Positions 1 to 8,787 of a stretch of 47,237 nucleotides of DNA are shown here, piece after piece. A program made the position numbers and the translations under genes. This stretch comes from Solibacteraceae bacterium (GTDB lineage: Bacteria > Acidobacteriota > Terriglobia > Bryobacterales > Bryobacteraceae), in the NCBI GenBank assembly GCA_021324015.1, contig JAJPJX010000104.1, positions 1 through 47,237 on the forward strand, read 5' to 3'. Every line of letters begins with the position of its first letter. Position 1 is the stretch's first letter. Below the pieces are notes generated by a model. It ran no database searches. It was not told where the DNA came from and worked only from the letters and a program-made list of their open reading frames with translations.

Positions 1-119
1 CACCTGGCCTGTTTCGGCCAATTTTGGCGGAGGCGACGTTGAAAGCAAAAGGAATTTTCTGGCGCTAGAGCCGAAAACGGCCTTGAACTGCGAAAGCCGG
101 GCTAGGCCGCCGGCCGCAG

Positions 120-371
120 GTGTATGCGAAGGTCTCCGGCGTGCTTCGCCGCAACGGCGGCGACTACCGTGCAAGTCTGGATGAGCTGTGGAACGCCTTT
201 GGCGCCGGCCACCTGGTTTACGGCAGCAACTGGCCTGTCAGCGACCTGGTAGGCCCCTACCGCGAGGTATTCACCGTGGTCCGGGAATACTTCGATCAAA
301 AAGGGCAGGAAGCCACCGACAAATTCTTCTGGATGAACTCCCAGGCTGCGTATCGCTGGGTTAGGCGGTGA
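120..371 (+). pseudogene. Amidohydrolase (amidohydrolase_2 family), C-terminal remnant
   Basis: About 84 residues that read as the C-terminal end of a TIM-barrel metal-dependent amidohydrolase (amidohydrolase_2, PF04909-like). They contain VYAKVSG near the start and YGSNWPVSD near the middle, both typical of this family, and the coding ends naturally with WVRR-TGA. In the same frame upstream there are stops at 66-68 (TAG) and 84-86 (TGA), so the N-terminal 200 or so residues, including the first metal ligands, are missing. The GTG at 120 is only the first possible start and is not a convincing gene start. It overlaps the convergent Rsm22-type gene by 11 bp. Either this is a decayed gene or the first 100 bases are a mis-joined contig end. 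The family is fairly sure; function of the fragment is not expected. Confidence 0.6.
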
Positions 372-1323
372 TTTCCGATTCTCCCCAGGTCTCGCCCCAC
401 TCCGCGTGCCGGGCCGCACGCCACGATTCCCGCTCTTTGCGGGCCACCGATAGCGTCTCCACCTGCACGCCCCGGCAAACCTCCAGGAGGATGAGGCCCG
501 GGTGATGCAGCGGCCTCCGCACGATCCGGCCGGATACGGGCGTGGCCTCTTTCCTGGCCAGAGCCACATAGCTGAACTTCTCGTCCTCGTAGCCGAGGTC
601 CCCGCCCTTCACCCGCCGGTGTAAAGACGAACGCTCCACCCGCTTGCCGAAATGACACCAGTCTTCGCCGCTCAGGGGACACGGTCCCTCCGCGGGACAC
701 GGCGCCGCCATGCGCGCGCCTGCGGCCAGAAGCCGGTCACGCACCGTCCGCACCAGGGCAAATCCGCGAGGTGTTCCCGGTTCGATGATTACCAGCGCCA
801 CCGTAGCCGCCCGCCACAGGCGCTCGGCCACCTCCAACGCCTCTGTCTCAGCCAGTTCGCCGAGCGTGTAGCTGGCCAGTACCAGGTCGCGCTCCGGCAG
901 AGCCTCCGCCCGACGCAAGTCCCGCGGGACCCACACGGCCTCCGGCAGGCAATCCCGTCCTGCTTCCGTCATCTGGCCATCCGGTTCGAGGAGGGTCAAA
1001 TGGGTCAGCTCGGGAAACTGCGCTCGTGCGGCCAGGGTGGCGGCGCCCGCCCCGGCACCGGCGTCCAGCAAAGATCGGATCCGTGCGCCGCCTAGGCGCC
1101 GCCGCAAATCGGACAACACCGCCATGGCCGCGGCATAAGTAGCGGGCATCCGCGTCACCAGGTATGCCGCCACACGTGCGTCCGGAGGCAGTTGTCTGAG
1201 CCGGCCGGCATCGCCCGTCCGATAGGCTGCCGAAATCTCCTCGGCTGCGCGCCGCAACGCGGAGAAACTCACAGCCTCCACCCGGCGCCGGATCAGTTCG
1301 CGAATGTGTTCCGGGAGGTGCAC
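361..1323 (-). CDS. Small ribosomal subunit Rsm22-family methyltransferase
   Basis: A 320-residue protein of the Rsm22 family (PF09243), SAM-dependent methyltransferase-like proteins linked to ribosome assembly. Visible features: a SAM-binding glycine motif LDAGAGAGAA at about residues 86-95, the family's ASYTLGEL at 150-157, a cysteine cluster C209, C215 and C223 in the context PCP..CPL...WCHF, and RSSLHRRVKGGDLGYEDEKF at about 231-250, a strong family signature. These cysteines match the metal or Fe-S ligand region described for mitochondrial Rsm22/METTL17; the His often seen after the first CP is Ala here. The start is GTG at 1323, 17 nt after the stop of the TolC-like gene, so it is probably the last gene of the efflux operon, although its role is unrelated to efflux. 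The exact methylation target is not known. Confidence 0.85.
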   Translation of the reverse strand: MHLPEHIRELIRRRVEAVSFSALRRAAEEISAAYRTGDAGRLRQLPPDARVAAYLVTRMPATYAAAMAVLSDLRRRLGGARIRSLLDAGAGAGAATLAARAQFPELTHLTLLEPDGQMTEAGRDCLPEAVWVPRDLRRAEALPERDLVLASYTLGELAETEALEVAERLWRAATVALVIIEPGTPRGFALVRTVRDRLLAAGARMAAPCPAEGPCPLSGEDWCHFGKRVERSSLHRRVKGGDLGYEDEKFSYVALARKEATPVSGRIVRRPLHHPGLILLEVCRGVQVETLSVARKERESWRAARHAEWGETWGESEITA

Positions 1324-1340
1324 CCTGTCAGGATGCCCGA

Positions 1341-3233
1341 TCAGGGCCGGCCCTTGTACGCCGTGTCCATGGAGATGTGGTTATCATCCAGAATGCTGCC
1401 GGTGGCCCGCTGAAGGGCCGCCCGAGCCTTCACGTAGGCGCTCTTGGCTACTACCTCGGCCGACCTGGCTTGCGCCAGGTAGCTCTCGTACTGGATGACG
1501 AAAAAGGCCGTAGAGGCGCCCACGGCGAATTTTTCCTGCTCTGCTGCCAGGGACTCCTCTTGCAGCTTCCGGGTCTCAACGGCGGCTTCGTATGCCGCCC
1601 TCGACCGGCGCATGGCGATCAGAGCGTCTTCGATCTCCAGCCGCGCCTGGTTCTGCAACTGCCGCAGGCGGATCTGCGTCTGCCGCAACTGGATCTCGTC
1701 CCGTGCCAGATCGCTCTGCGCAATCCGGTTGCGAAACGGCAGAGTCAACTGGACCCCCACTCCGTACGTAGGAAATTTGCGCGTCGCCACCTGATCCAGC
1801 ACGCTGCCGTAACCTCCCAAAAAGCGCGGGTCGTTGCTGTTGGGAGTCGCCAGAGGATTCACCTGCCCTGCCAGGCCGCTGTTTTGCGCCACTCCCACCA
1901 GGTCCACTTCGGGGAGTAGGGCGTTCCGTGATCCCTCAATGGTGATCTGGGAGTTCTCCACTTGCAGCACACCCTGTGCCAGATCCGGCCGCCGCGCTAC
2001 AGCATCCTTCATCAGGTCTTCGATGGGGGCAACAACCTCCTTCTCCGGCACGCTAAGAGTATCGGTGGGGATGATGCGCGACGCCCGCACCTCGGCATCT
2101 TCCAATCCCGTGCGCGTGAGCACATTCTTCAGGATCGCCTCCTGCTCTTCCAACAGGCCGCGCGCATTGGCCAGGTCCTGCAAGCTCGACGACACCTGTG
2201 CGTTGGCTCGCGTCAGTTCCACTGGCGCCAGCGTGCCTTCTTCCACCTGCGCCTTCGTGTCGTCGTATAGCTTGCGCGCCAGCGCCAAAGTCTCTTCTTT
2301 CACCTTCTGATCTTCGTAAAGCGCGACAAGGTCCGTGTAGAGCCGCACCACCCCGTACACGGTCGCGATCAGTTGCTGCTGGAACAGGAGGTTGGTCATC
2401 CGCTGCTCGTTCCGGGCAATCCGAATAAACCGCCGGTTCAGGCTGGGCCCGAAACCGCGCAGCAACGGCTGGGTTACCGTTACACCGAAGCTCGACAAGG
2501 TAAACGGGCTAAGGCTGCTGCGGAGCGAATTCAACGACTCGTGCGAATTGGCAAATCCGATGTTCACCAGCGTTCCTGTGCTGAATCCTTGTTGATACCC
2601 CACATTCGCCAGGCCGGTATTTGTGACCAGAGCATTGGTCCCGGTAGCGAAGCTGCTGGCTTGCGGCGAAGTCTGGTGCGTCCAATTCAGCTCGCCCACC
2701 AGCGCCGGGTCAAATTGGGGAACCGCTGGGCCACTAGAATCCGGAATTGTGCCGAGGAGGGAAAGATTCGTCTGGGGGGCGCTCAGCACGCCCAATTCTA
2801 GGGCGTTGGACGCCACTGTCGTACCCGGTGTGGTGCCCGCCGAGGCGGCTGCGGTCACCAGCGGGCTGTTCGGCCCGCCCACCCCGGAAGGAGTTTCCGC
2901 CAGGAGGAACGGCACGCCGCGCAAAAATCCGCCTCCCTTGGCCCGTGTGAGTTCCATGTCCGCCACAGGCAGGCTGAATCGCTCCAACTCCACATCCAGA
3001 TTGTTCTCAATCGCCAGGCGCAGGGCGTCGGCGAGCGTCAAATAAAGATTCCCCGCCCGGATCAGCTCGCGCACCCGCGGAGAATTGTCGAAACGCGGCT
3101 GCGAAACGGACATCGGGAAATACGGACGCATGGCTGCATTCCGGCCGCTTGCCGTCACCGCCGGCCCCTGCCCCCAGATGAGGCCGGCACACAAGAGGAA
3201 TGACAGAAAAACGCTCAGACTGGACTTTAACAT
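1341..3233 (-). CDS. TolC-family outer-membrane efflux protein
   Basis: A 630-residue outer-membrane factor of the TolC/OEP family. It should form the outer-membrane channel of the tripartite RND pump encoded just upstream. An N-terminal signal peptide is clear (LSVFLSFLLCAGLIWG followed by a polar region). LADALRLAIENNLDVE at about residues 47-62 is the usual first OEP helix, and two long helical, coiled-coil-rich OEP halves follow. The protein is longer than typical TolC (450-500 residues) because of a low-complexity Ser/Thr/Gly/Pro stretch at about 95-200, probably an extended loop. The gene follows the adaptor gene with a 43-bp gap on the same strand, and ends 17 bp before the Rsm22-type gene. 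No strong ribosome-binding site is seen before ATG 3233. Confidence 0.9.
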   Translation of the reverse strand: MLKSSLSVFLSFLLCAGLIWGQGPAVTASGRNAAMRPYFPMSVSQPRFDNSPRVRELIRAGNLYLTLADALRLAIENNLDVELERFSLPVADMELTRAKGGGFLRGVPFLLAETPSGVGGPNSPLVTAAASAGTTPGTTVASNALELGVLSAPQTNLSLLGTIPDSSGPAVPQFDPALVGELNWTHQTSPQASSFATGTNALVTNTGLANVGYQQGFSTGTLVNIGFANSHESLNSLRSSLSPFTLSSFGVTVTQPLLRGFGPSLNRRFIRIARNEQRMTNLLFQQQLIATVYGVVRLYTDLVALYEDQKVKEETLALARKLYDDTKAQVEEGTLAPVELTRANAQVSSSLQDLANARGLLEEQEAILKNVLTRTGLEDAEVRASRIIPTDTLSVPEKEVVAPIEDLMKDAVARRPDLAQGVLQVENSQITIEGSRNALLPEVDLVGVAQNSGLAGQVNPLATPNSNDPRFLGGYGSVLDQVATRKFPTYGVGVQLTLPFRNRIAQSDLARDEIQLRQTQIRLRQLQNQARLEIEDALIAMRRSRAAYEAAVETRKLQEESLAAEQEKFAVGASTAFFVIQYESYLAQARSAEVVAKSAYVKARAALQRATGSILDDNHISMDTAYKGRP

Positions 3234-3276
3234 CGTGATTAGTCTATGTTAGCGTGGCAGCCCGGCAGGGCGGAGA

Positions 3277-4677
3277 TTAACGCGCACCACCCGCGGCTTT
3301 GGGTGCCGGTCGTTCCGCGGCGGGAACCGGCCTTACCCGGGCGCCTTCGCGTACCACGTCACTCGGGTTGGCAACTACGCTTTGGCCCGCGGCCAGGCCG
3401 GAAATCACCTCAATGCGATCGCCATAGTCCCGGCCGAGGACCAATCTCTGGTAGTGAATGCGCTGGTCGCTCTCTACCACCGCGGCCTGAGGGCCATCGC
3501 TGCGCACCACCAACGCGTCGCCCGGAATAAGCAGAGGCGGCGTGGAGCGCTTGATATTCAGGTCCACCTGCGCATACATGCCCGGCAGCAGCGCGCCGCT
3601 GGGGTTGGGAACCTGCACTTCCGCCAGCAGCGTGCGGCTGGCCGGGTCCAGGGCGTTGGAGGTACGCGTCACAGTCCCGGGAAACTTCCTTCCCGGCAAG
3701 TCCGGAATCGTCACCTGTGCAGCCATTCCCGCGCGCACTGCTTCCGTGTCACCTTGCGGCACATTCACATAGGTCCTCAGGACATCCGTCTGCGCGATCC
3801 GGAACAGCAGGGTCGTTCCGGCGGTGACCAGCGTGCCCACATCCACATTGCGCAGCGTAATCACCCCCGCGAACGGTGCCCGCACCTGTTTATAGCCCTG
3901 CAATTCAGTCAGCCGGGCCAGATTAGCTTCCGCCGCGGCCACGTTGCTGCGCGCCGCGGCAATGGCTTTCTCCAACGCCTCGGAATTTGCCACCTGCGCC
4001 TGGTATTGTGCCTGATAGGTGTCGTTCTCCTGCCGGGAGACCACGCCTTTCTTCAGCAGGTTGGCCCAACGTTGTGCCGTCACGCGCGCCAGTTCTTCAT
4101 TGGTCTTGCCCTGGCGGTAGTTGGCCATAGCCTGCTCCTGCGCGGATCGGGTTTGTTCCACCGTGGCCTTGGCCTGGCGCACCTGCTGATCCAGTTCCGG
4201 AGCTTCGATATCGGCCACGATCTGGCCGGCCTTCACCCGGTCTCCGATGTCCGCATACCGTTTGCGGATGTACCCCTCGGCGCGCGCCAGCACCGGCGCT
4301 TCGGTGATTGCCTGAATATTGCCCGGCAACACCAGTTCGGCGAGGGCGGCGGACTGCCGGACTGGCACTACGGTAACCGCCGGAAGAGACTCCCGCTGCG
4401 CCTTGGCTTCCGCGACCAGCAGCGATTCCCGCCGCCGGTAGGGCACATAGCCCGTGAGGAACGCCGCGATGACCAGGAGCGCTGCTACCACGGCCAGAGT
4501 TGCCAGGGTGGGGCTGGAGGGCTTGGCGCTTCCCCGCCCGCCGCCCGCGTGTGCCAGCAGGCGCTGCTGTTCTTCCAATTGGCGCCGGAGATCGGCGATT
4601 TCCGCGCGCAACTGCGCTTCGCTGCCCTCCATAGCGCCCTCCTCGCTCTCCGGAACATTCCACTCAATTTGGCTCAT
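3277..4677 (-). CDS. RND efflux periplasmic adaptor subunit (HlyD/MFP family)
   Basis: A 466-residue membrane-fusion protein that links the RND permease to the TolC-like channel. In order: a short charged N-terminus with a coiled coil rich in Glu/Leu/Arg (about 18-42), one transmembrane helix (about 56-75), a barrel-sandwich half (EAPVLARAEGYIRKRYADIGDRVKAGQ), a long alpha-hairpin (about 180-260), the second sandwich half (VRAPFAGVITLRNVDVG), and a beta-barrel with NVPQGDTEAVRAGM. ATG 4677 is chosen because it sits 7 nt after the permease stop, which implies coupling; a further in-frame extension to 4752 would overlap the permease. An N-terminal cytoplasmic coiled coil before the membrane helix is less usual than a plain signal peptide for this family. 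Confidence 0.9.
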   Translation of the reverse strand: MSQIEWNVPESEEGAMEGSEAQLRAEIADLRRQLEEQQRLLAHAGGGRGSAKPSSPTLATLAVVAALLVIAAFLTGYVPYRRRESLLVAEAKAQRESLPAVTVVPVRQSAALAELVLPGNIQAITEAPVLARAEGYIRKRYADIGDRVKAGQIVADIEAPELDQQVRQAKATVEQTRSAQEQAMANYRQGKTNEELARVTAQRWANLLKKGVVSRQENDTYQAQYQAQVANSEALEKAIAAARSNVAAAEANLARLTELQGYKQVRAPFAGVITLRNVDVGTLVTAGTTLLFRIAQTDVLRTYVNVPQGDTEAVRAGMAAQVTIPDLPGRKFPGTVTRTSNALDPASRTLLAEVQVPNPSGALLPGMYAQVDLNIKRSTPPLLIPGDALVVRSDGPQAAVVESDQRIHYQRLVLGRDYGDRIEVISGLAAGQSVVANPSDVVREGARVRPVPAAERPAPKAAGGAR

Positions 4678-4684
4678 AGACGGA

Positions 4685-7600
4685 TCAGTTGGTATGCGGC
4701 AGCGTGTACTCGCCGCCTTGTTCTTCCACCTCGATGCGCCGGTCGAGATCAATAGGCGGCTTCTTCCGCAGGTAGCTGTATACGACCGGCACGACGAACA
4801 GCGTGCTCACCGTCGCCACGAGAAGACCGCCGATCACCGCGCGGCCCAGCGGTGCGTTCTGTTCCCCGCCCTCACCCATGCCCAGCGCCATGGGAAGCAT
4901 GCCCAGGATCATAGCCAGCGCCGTCATGAGCACTGGCCGCAGCCGTGTGAAGCCTGCCGACAGCGCCGCGGCCCGGGGCCCCTTGCCCTCCAACTGCTCG
5001 TCGTTGGCGAAAACCACCATCAGGATACTGTTCGCCGTGGCCACTCCGATGCACATGATGGACCCCATCAGCGAGGGCACGCTCAAGCTGGTTTGGGTAA
5101 TGAACAGCATCCACAGAATTCCCGCCAGTGCGCCCGGCAATGCGGTCAGAATGATGAACGGATCGAGCCACGACTGAAAGTTCACCGCCATCAGCAGATA
5201 CACCAGCACCACAGCGAACAGCATGCCGAAGCCCAGGCGGTAGAACGAAGTCTGCATGGTGGCGTACTGCCCGCGCACCATGAGGGTCGTGCCACGAGGC
5301 AGCTTCGGGATGGCGCGTTTCACGATCTCGTCCACCGCCGAGCCCACGCGGCCCAGATCCCGGCGATCCACATTCGCATAGACGTCGAACAGCGGCTGGA
5401 CATTATAGTGATTGACGATCTCGGTGGTCAAACCTCGCTGGACCGAGGTCAGGTTCGAAAGCAATTGGGCCGGGGCCGGGATGGCCCCCGGGTTGCCGTA
5501 CGCCGGCGAATTCTGGCCGGGACCGCTGCCGATGGAAGAAGCGCCGGCATTCGCCACCCCGGCGATGGAATTCGGCGTGTTGCTCATCACGCTGCCCCCG
5601 CCCGGCGAGATCGGCTGGTGCAACAGCGCATCCATGGAATCGATGCGGTATTGCGGGGTCTGCACCGCGACTGTGTAGTTCACCCCGTTGGCCCAGTTCA
5701 GCCACTGGTTGGGCGCCACCTGCCCGCTCGAGCTCAGCGAGATGAGCAGGCTGTTCGTGACATCGCGTTGCGTCAGCCCCACTTGCCCGGCCTTCACCCG
5801 ATCCACATTGAGCCGGATTTCCGGCGCGTCCACGACCTGGTGAATGTGCACATCGGCCGCCCCGGGGATGCGCGAGATCTCCTGCTCCAGTTGCAGCGCG
5901 ATCTTGTAGTTGGCTTGCGGATTGCGCCCCACCACCTGCACATCGATGGGCGCCGGAAGTCCGAAGTTCAGAATCTGGTTCGTGATATTCGCCGCCTCGA
6001 AGTAAAAGGTGACGTCCGGGAACTTCTCGTGCAGGCGTTTCCGCAACAGGTTGGTGTACTCTTCCGTGGGGCCGTGCTGGTCCGGCTTCAGCGAAATGAG
6101 GATGTCGCCATCGCTATTGGAGATGTTCGGATTGTCGCCGAAGGCCAGGTTGAATCCGCCCGCCGGCAGCCCGATATTGTCCATGATGGTGTCCACCTCG
6201 CCCGGCGGAATCACGTTGCGGATCTCGTCCTCGATCTGGGCGAACACGACTTCCGCCTGTTCGATGCGCATTCCCGCAGCCGGCCGCGCATGCAGCCGCA
6301 TCTGCCCGGAATCCACCGTGGGGAAAAAGTCCCGGCCCACGAGTCCCATCAGGCCCAGCGAACCCACAGCGAACACGCCAAACACCGCCAGCGTCGGCAG
6401 GCGGTGGTCCAGAGCCCAGTCGAGCAGCCCGGTATAGGCCGCCCGCAGCCGCTCAAACCTGCGGTTAAACAGGTAGTGCGCGCGCCAGAAAAAGCCCCTC
6501 CCGCCGGCCGATTCGCCGTGCTCGCCTTTGGCGTACAACTCCACTTCCGGCTTCAAGAGGTAATACACCATCGTCGGAATCAGCGTGCGCGAGAGAAGGT
6601 AAGAGGCCAGCATGGCGAAAACCACGGCCATCGCCAGCGGCGTGAACAGATATTTCGCGGCGCCCGTGAGCAGCAGCACCGGAACGAACACGATACAGAT
6701 CGAAAGCGTCGAGACAAACGCGGGCGCCGCGATTTGCTGCGCCCCGTCCAACACGGCCGGCACCAGCGGCTTCTTCATCGCCATGTTTCGGTGCGTGTTC
6801 TCGATTTCCACGGTCGCGTCGTCCACCAGGATGCCGACCGCCAGAGCCAGCCCTCCCAGCGTCATCACGTTCACTGTCTGTCCCAGCAGGCTTAGCACGA
6901 CCAGCGAGGTCAAAATCGAAAGCGGAATCGATATGCAGACGATCAGCGTGCTGCGCCAGCTCCCCAGGAACAACAGGATCATCAAGCCGGTAAGGAAGGC
7001 GGCGATCAATGCCTCGCGCAGCACCCCGCCGATGGCCGCGCGCACGAACAGCGACTGGTCGAAAAGCTGCCGGACCTCCAGTTCCGGCGGCATCCCTGCC
7101 AGAATCTTCGGCAGCGCCGCCTTCACCGCGTTCACAATCGCCAGCGTCGAAGCCTGCCCGTTCCGCAGCACCGTCAGCAACGCGCCCCGCGACCCGTTGG
7201 TCCGCACGATGTTGGTCTGCACCAGAAAGCCGTCCCGCACCTGCGCCACGTCTTTCATATAGACCGTCGCGCCGTTTACGGTTCTGACCGGCAAGTCGTT
7301 CAACTGCGCGATCAGTTCCGGGCTGCTGTTCACCTTCACCTGGTATTCCCGGTCCCCGATCTTGGCGGTGCCCGCCGGCAGGATCAGGTTCTGCGCGTTT
7401 AGCGCATTCGACACATCCGTCGCCGAGAGCCCTTTGGCGTAGAGCTGTCCCGGGTCCAGGTCCACCATGATCTGCCGCATTCTGCCGCCATACGGCAGGG
7501 GTATGGACGCGCCTTGAACGGTCGCGAGCTGCGTCCGGATGAAATTCTGGCCCAGATCGAACAACTCCTGCTCGCTCAGCGTCTTGCTCCGCAGGCCTAG

Positions 7601-8023
7601 CTGCAGCACGGGCACGCTGGAGGCGTCGTACTTCAGGATGTTCGGCGGAAACATCCCTGGCGGCAGGATGCGCAGAATCGTCTGCGACATCGCCGCCACC
7701 TGTGCCAGCGCCATCTCGACCTTGACCCTTGGCTGGAAAAACACGCGGATCACCGAAATGCCGGTATAGGACTGCGACTCGATGTGCTCGATGTCATTGA
7801 CCGTGGTGGTCAACCCGCGCTCAAACACGGTGACCACCCGCTTCTCCATCTCTTCCGGTGAGAGGCCGCTATAGGTCCACACCACGCTGATCACGGGAAT
7901 GTCGATGTAGGGGAAGATGTCCACCGGCATCGACGTGATCGCCACGCCGCCCAGCAGCGCGATGATCACGGCCATGACCACGAAGGTATAGGGCCGCCGT
8001 AACGCTAATCGGACAATCCACAT
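4685..8023 (-). CDS. RND efflux transporter permease (AcrB/HAE1-like)
   Basis: A 1112-residue inner-membrane proton-driven exporter of the RND superfamily, AcrB/HAE1 type. It starts with a membrane helix (ALRRPYTFVVMAVIIALLGG) and shows the SMPVDIFPYIDIPV and SGLSPEEMEKRV motifs expected after TM1, two large periplasmic loops, and the TM4 proton-relay pair D401-D402 in VGILVDDATVEIEN. The usual second-half helices follow (LLMAVNFQSWLDPFIIL and MLGMLPMALG-type). Length agrees with the family (1000-1100); the excess is partly a Gly/Ser/Asn-rich insertion around residues 800-850. The substrate cannot be read from sequence: heavy-metal (CusA) signatures are not obvious, so a drug or organic-solvent type is more likely. 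The gene is first in the permease-adaptor-channel order, behind the two-component genes. Confidence 0.94.
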   Translation of the reverse strand: MWIVRLALRRPYTFVVMAVIIALLGGVAITSMPVDIFPYIDIPVISVVWTYSGLSPEEMEKRVVTVFERGLTTTVNDIEHIESQSYTGISVIRVFFQPRVKVEMALAQVAAMSQTILRILPPGMFPPNILKYDASSVPVLQLGLRSKTLSEQELFDLGQNFIRTQLATVQGASIPLPYGGRMRQIMVDLDPGQLYAKGLSATDVSNALNAQNLILPAGTAKIGDREYQVKVNSSPELIAQLNDLPVRTVNGATVYMKDVAQVRDGFLVQTNIVRTNGSRGALLTVLRNGQASTLAIVNAVKAALPKILAGMPPELEVRQLFDQSLFVRAAIGGVLREALIAAFLTGLMILLFLGSWRSTLIVCISIPLSILTSLVVLSLLGQTVNVMTLGGLALAVGILVDDATVEIENTHRNMAMKKPLVPAVLDGAQQIAAPAFVSTLSICIVFVPVLLLTGAAKYLFTPLAMAVVFAMLASYLLSRTLIPTMVYYLLKPEVELYAKGEHGESAGGRGFFWRAHYLFNRRFERLRAAYTGLLDWALDHRLPTLAVFGVFAVGSLGLMGLVGRDFFPTVDSGQMRLHARPAAGMRIEQAEVVFAQIEDEIRNVIPPGEVDTIMDNIGLPAGGFNLAFGDNPNISNSDGDILISLKPDQHGPTEEYTNLLRKRLHEKFPDVTFYFEAANITNQILNFGLPAPIDVQVVGRNPQANYKIALQLEQEISRIPGAADVHIHQVVDAPEIRLNVDRVKAGQVGLTQRDVTNSLLISLSSSGQVAPNQWLNWANGVNYTVAVQTPQYRIDSMDALLHQPISPGGGSVMSNTPNSIAGVANAGASSIGSGPGQNSPAYGNPGAIPAPAQLLSNLTSVQRGLTTEIVNHYNVQPLFDVYANVDRRDLGRVGSAVDEIVKRAIPKLPRGTTLMVRGQYATMQTSFYRLGFGMLFAVVLVYLLMAVNFQSWLDPFIILTALPGALAGILWMLFITQTSLSVPSLMGSIMCIGVATANSILMVVFANDEQLEGKGPRAAALSAGFTRLRPVLMTALAMILGMLPMALGMGEGGEQNAPLGRAVIGGLLVATVSTLFVVPVVYSYLRKKPPIDLDRRIEVEEQGGEYTLPHTN

Positions 8024-8056
8024 TGCAGATGATTTTGATTATTCGTTAGATGCTGA

Positions 8057-8069
8057 TTCCATTATGGAA
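8057..8069. promoter_or_regulatory. Candidate operator, 6-1-6 perfect inverted repeat
   Basis: TTCCAT-T-ATGGAA is a perfect 13-bp dyad 34 bp upstream of the RND permease start, in the 131-bp gap after the response-regulator gene. NarL/FixJ-type regulators usually bind short inverted repeats, so this is a natural candidate site for the adjacent regulator. That assignment is inference; only the symmetry and position are seen. Confidence 0.35.
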
Positions 8070-8154
8070 ACGAGTCGCATTTCAAGGGATGATGCGGCCG
8101 GGTCAGAGGATCGTAGCCCTTTCGAGCTACCGGGCCTCGCAGCGCACTGGCCCT

Positions 8155-8787
8155 TTACGGCAAATGTATGATTCCACGCTGGATAGCAGCCGTGGTCGCC
8201 TGTGTGCGGTCCTCCACGCCAAGCTTGCTGAGGATGTTTTTGACATGATTCTTGACCGTGTGCTCGGCGATCCGTAGTTCGAAGGCGATCTGCTTGTTGC
8301 CCAAACCGCGCACGATGAGGGTCAGCACTTCCATCTCCCGCGGGCTGAGGTTCGGGCGCGGCACCTGGGCGGCCAGCGCGGCCGCTACCGCCGCCGGCAG
8401 GTAGTGCTCCCCGGCATAGACCGCTCGAATGGCCTTCAGCAGCTCGTCATGCAATACATCTTTGGTCAAGTACGCTTGAACCCCGGCCTGTAGCGCCCGG
8501 TGGATATCTTCGTCACCCCCGTAAGTGGTCAAGGCCACGATCCTGGCCTGTGGCGATAGCCGCCGGATGGCCTCGGCCGCCCCGACGCCGGACATGCCGG
8601 GCATGCGCATGTCCATCAAGACCACGTCCGGCCGGTGGAGCTTGAACATTTCGACAGCCTGCTGGCCGTTGGCGGCCTCGGCCACCACCGCCATGTCCTC
8701 CTGCATGTTGACAATGGCGCTCACACCCACGCGCGCGATCAGGTGATCTTCCGCGATCAGGATGCGAATCGGATTGGGAGTCTTCAC
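8155..8787 (-). CDS. NarL/FixJ-family response regulator
   Basis: A 210-residue response regulator. The receiver domain (about 7-122) carries the acidic pair E13-D14, phospho-acceptor D59 in VVLMDMRMPG, the switch Thr in ALTTYG and the Lys in YLTKD. The LuxR-type helix-turn-helix (about 145-205) reads LSPREMEVLTLIVRGLGNKQIA followed by HTVKNHVKNILSKLGV. GTG 8787 is chosen as start because it overlaps the kinase stop in a GTGA arrangement; an open frame continues upstream, but only as a shadow of the kinase gene. The overlap shows translational coupling with the kinase. The next gene downstream is the RND permease, so it probably controls that pump. All residues needed for phosphorylation are present, unlike in the partner kinase. 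Confidence 0.94.
   Translation of the reverse strand: MKTPNPIRILIAEDHLIARVGVSAIVNMQEDMAVVAEAANGQQAVEMFKLHRPDVVLMDMRMPGMSGVGAAEAIRRLSPQARIVALTTYGGDEDIHRALQAGVQAYLTKDVLHDELLKAIRAVYAGEHYLPAAVAAALAAQVPRPNLSPREMEVLTLIVRGLGNKQIAFELRIAEHTVKNHVKNILSKLGVEDRTQATTAAIQRGIIHLP

Noticed and set aside
4454-6895. An 813-codon open frame on the plus strand opposite the RND permease
   Set aside because: It lies wholly antisense to a clear AcrB-type gene, is rich in Arg, His and Gln, and matches no family; GC-rich codon use leaves antisense frames open.
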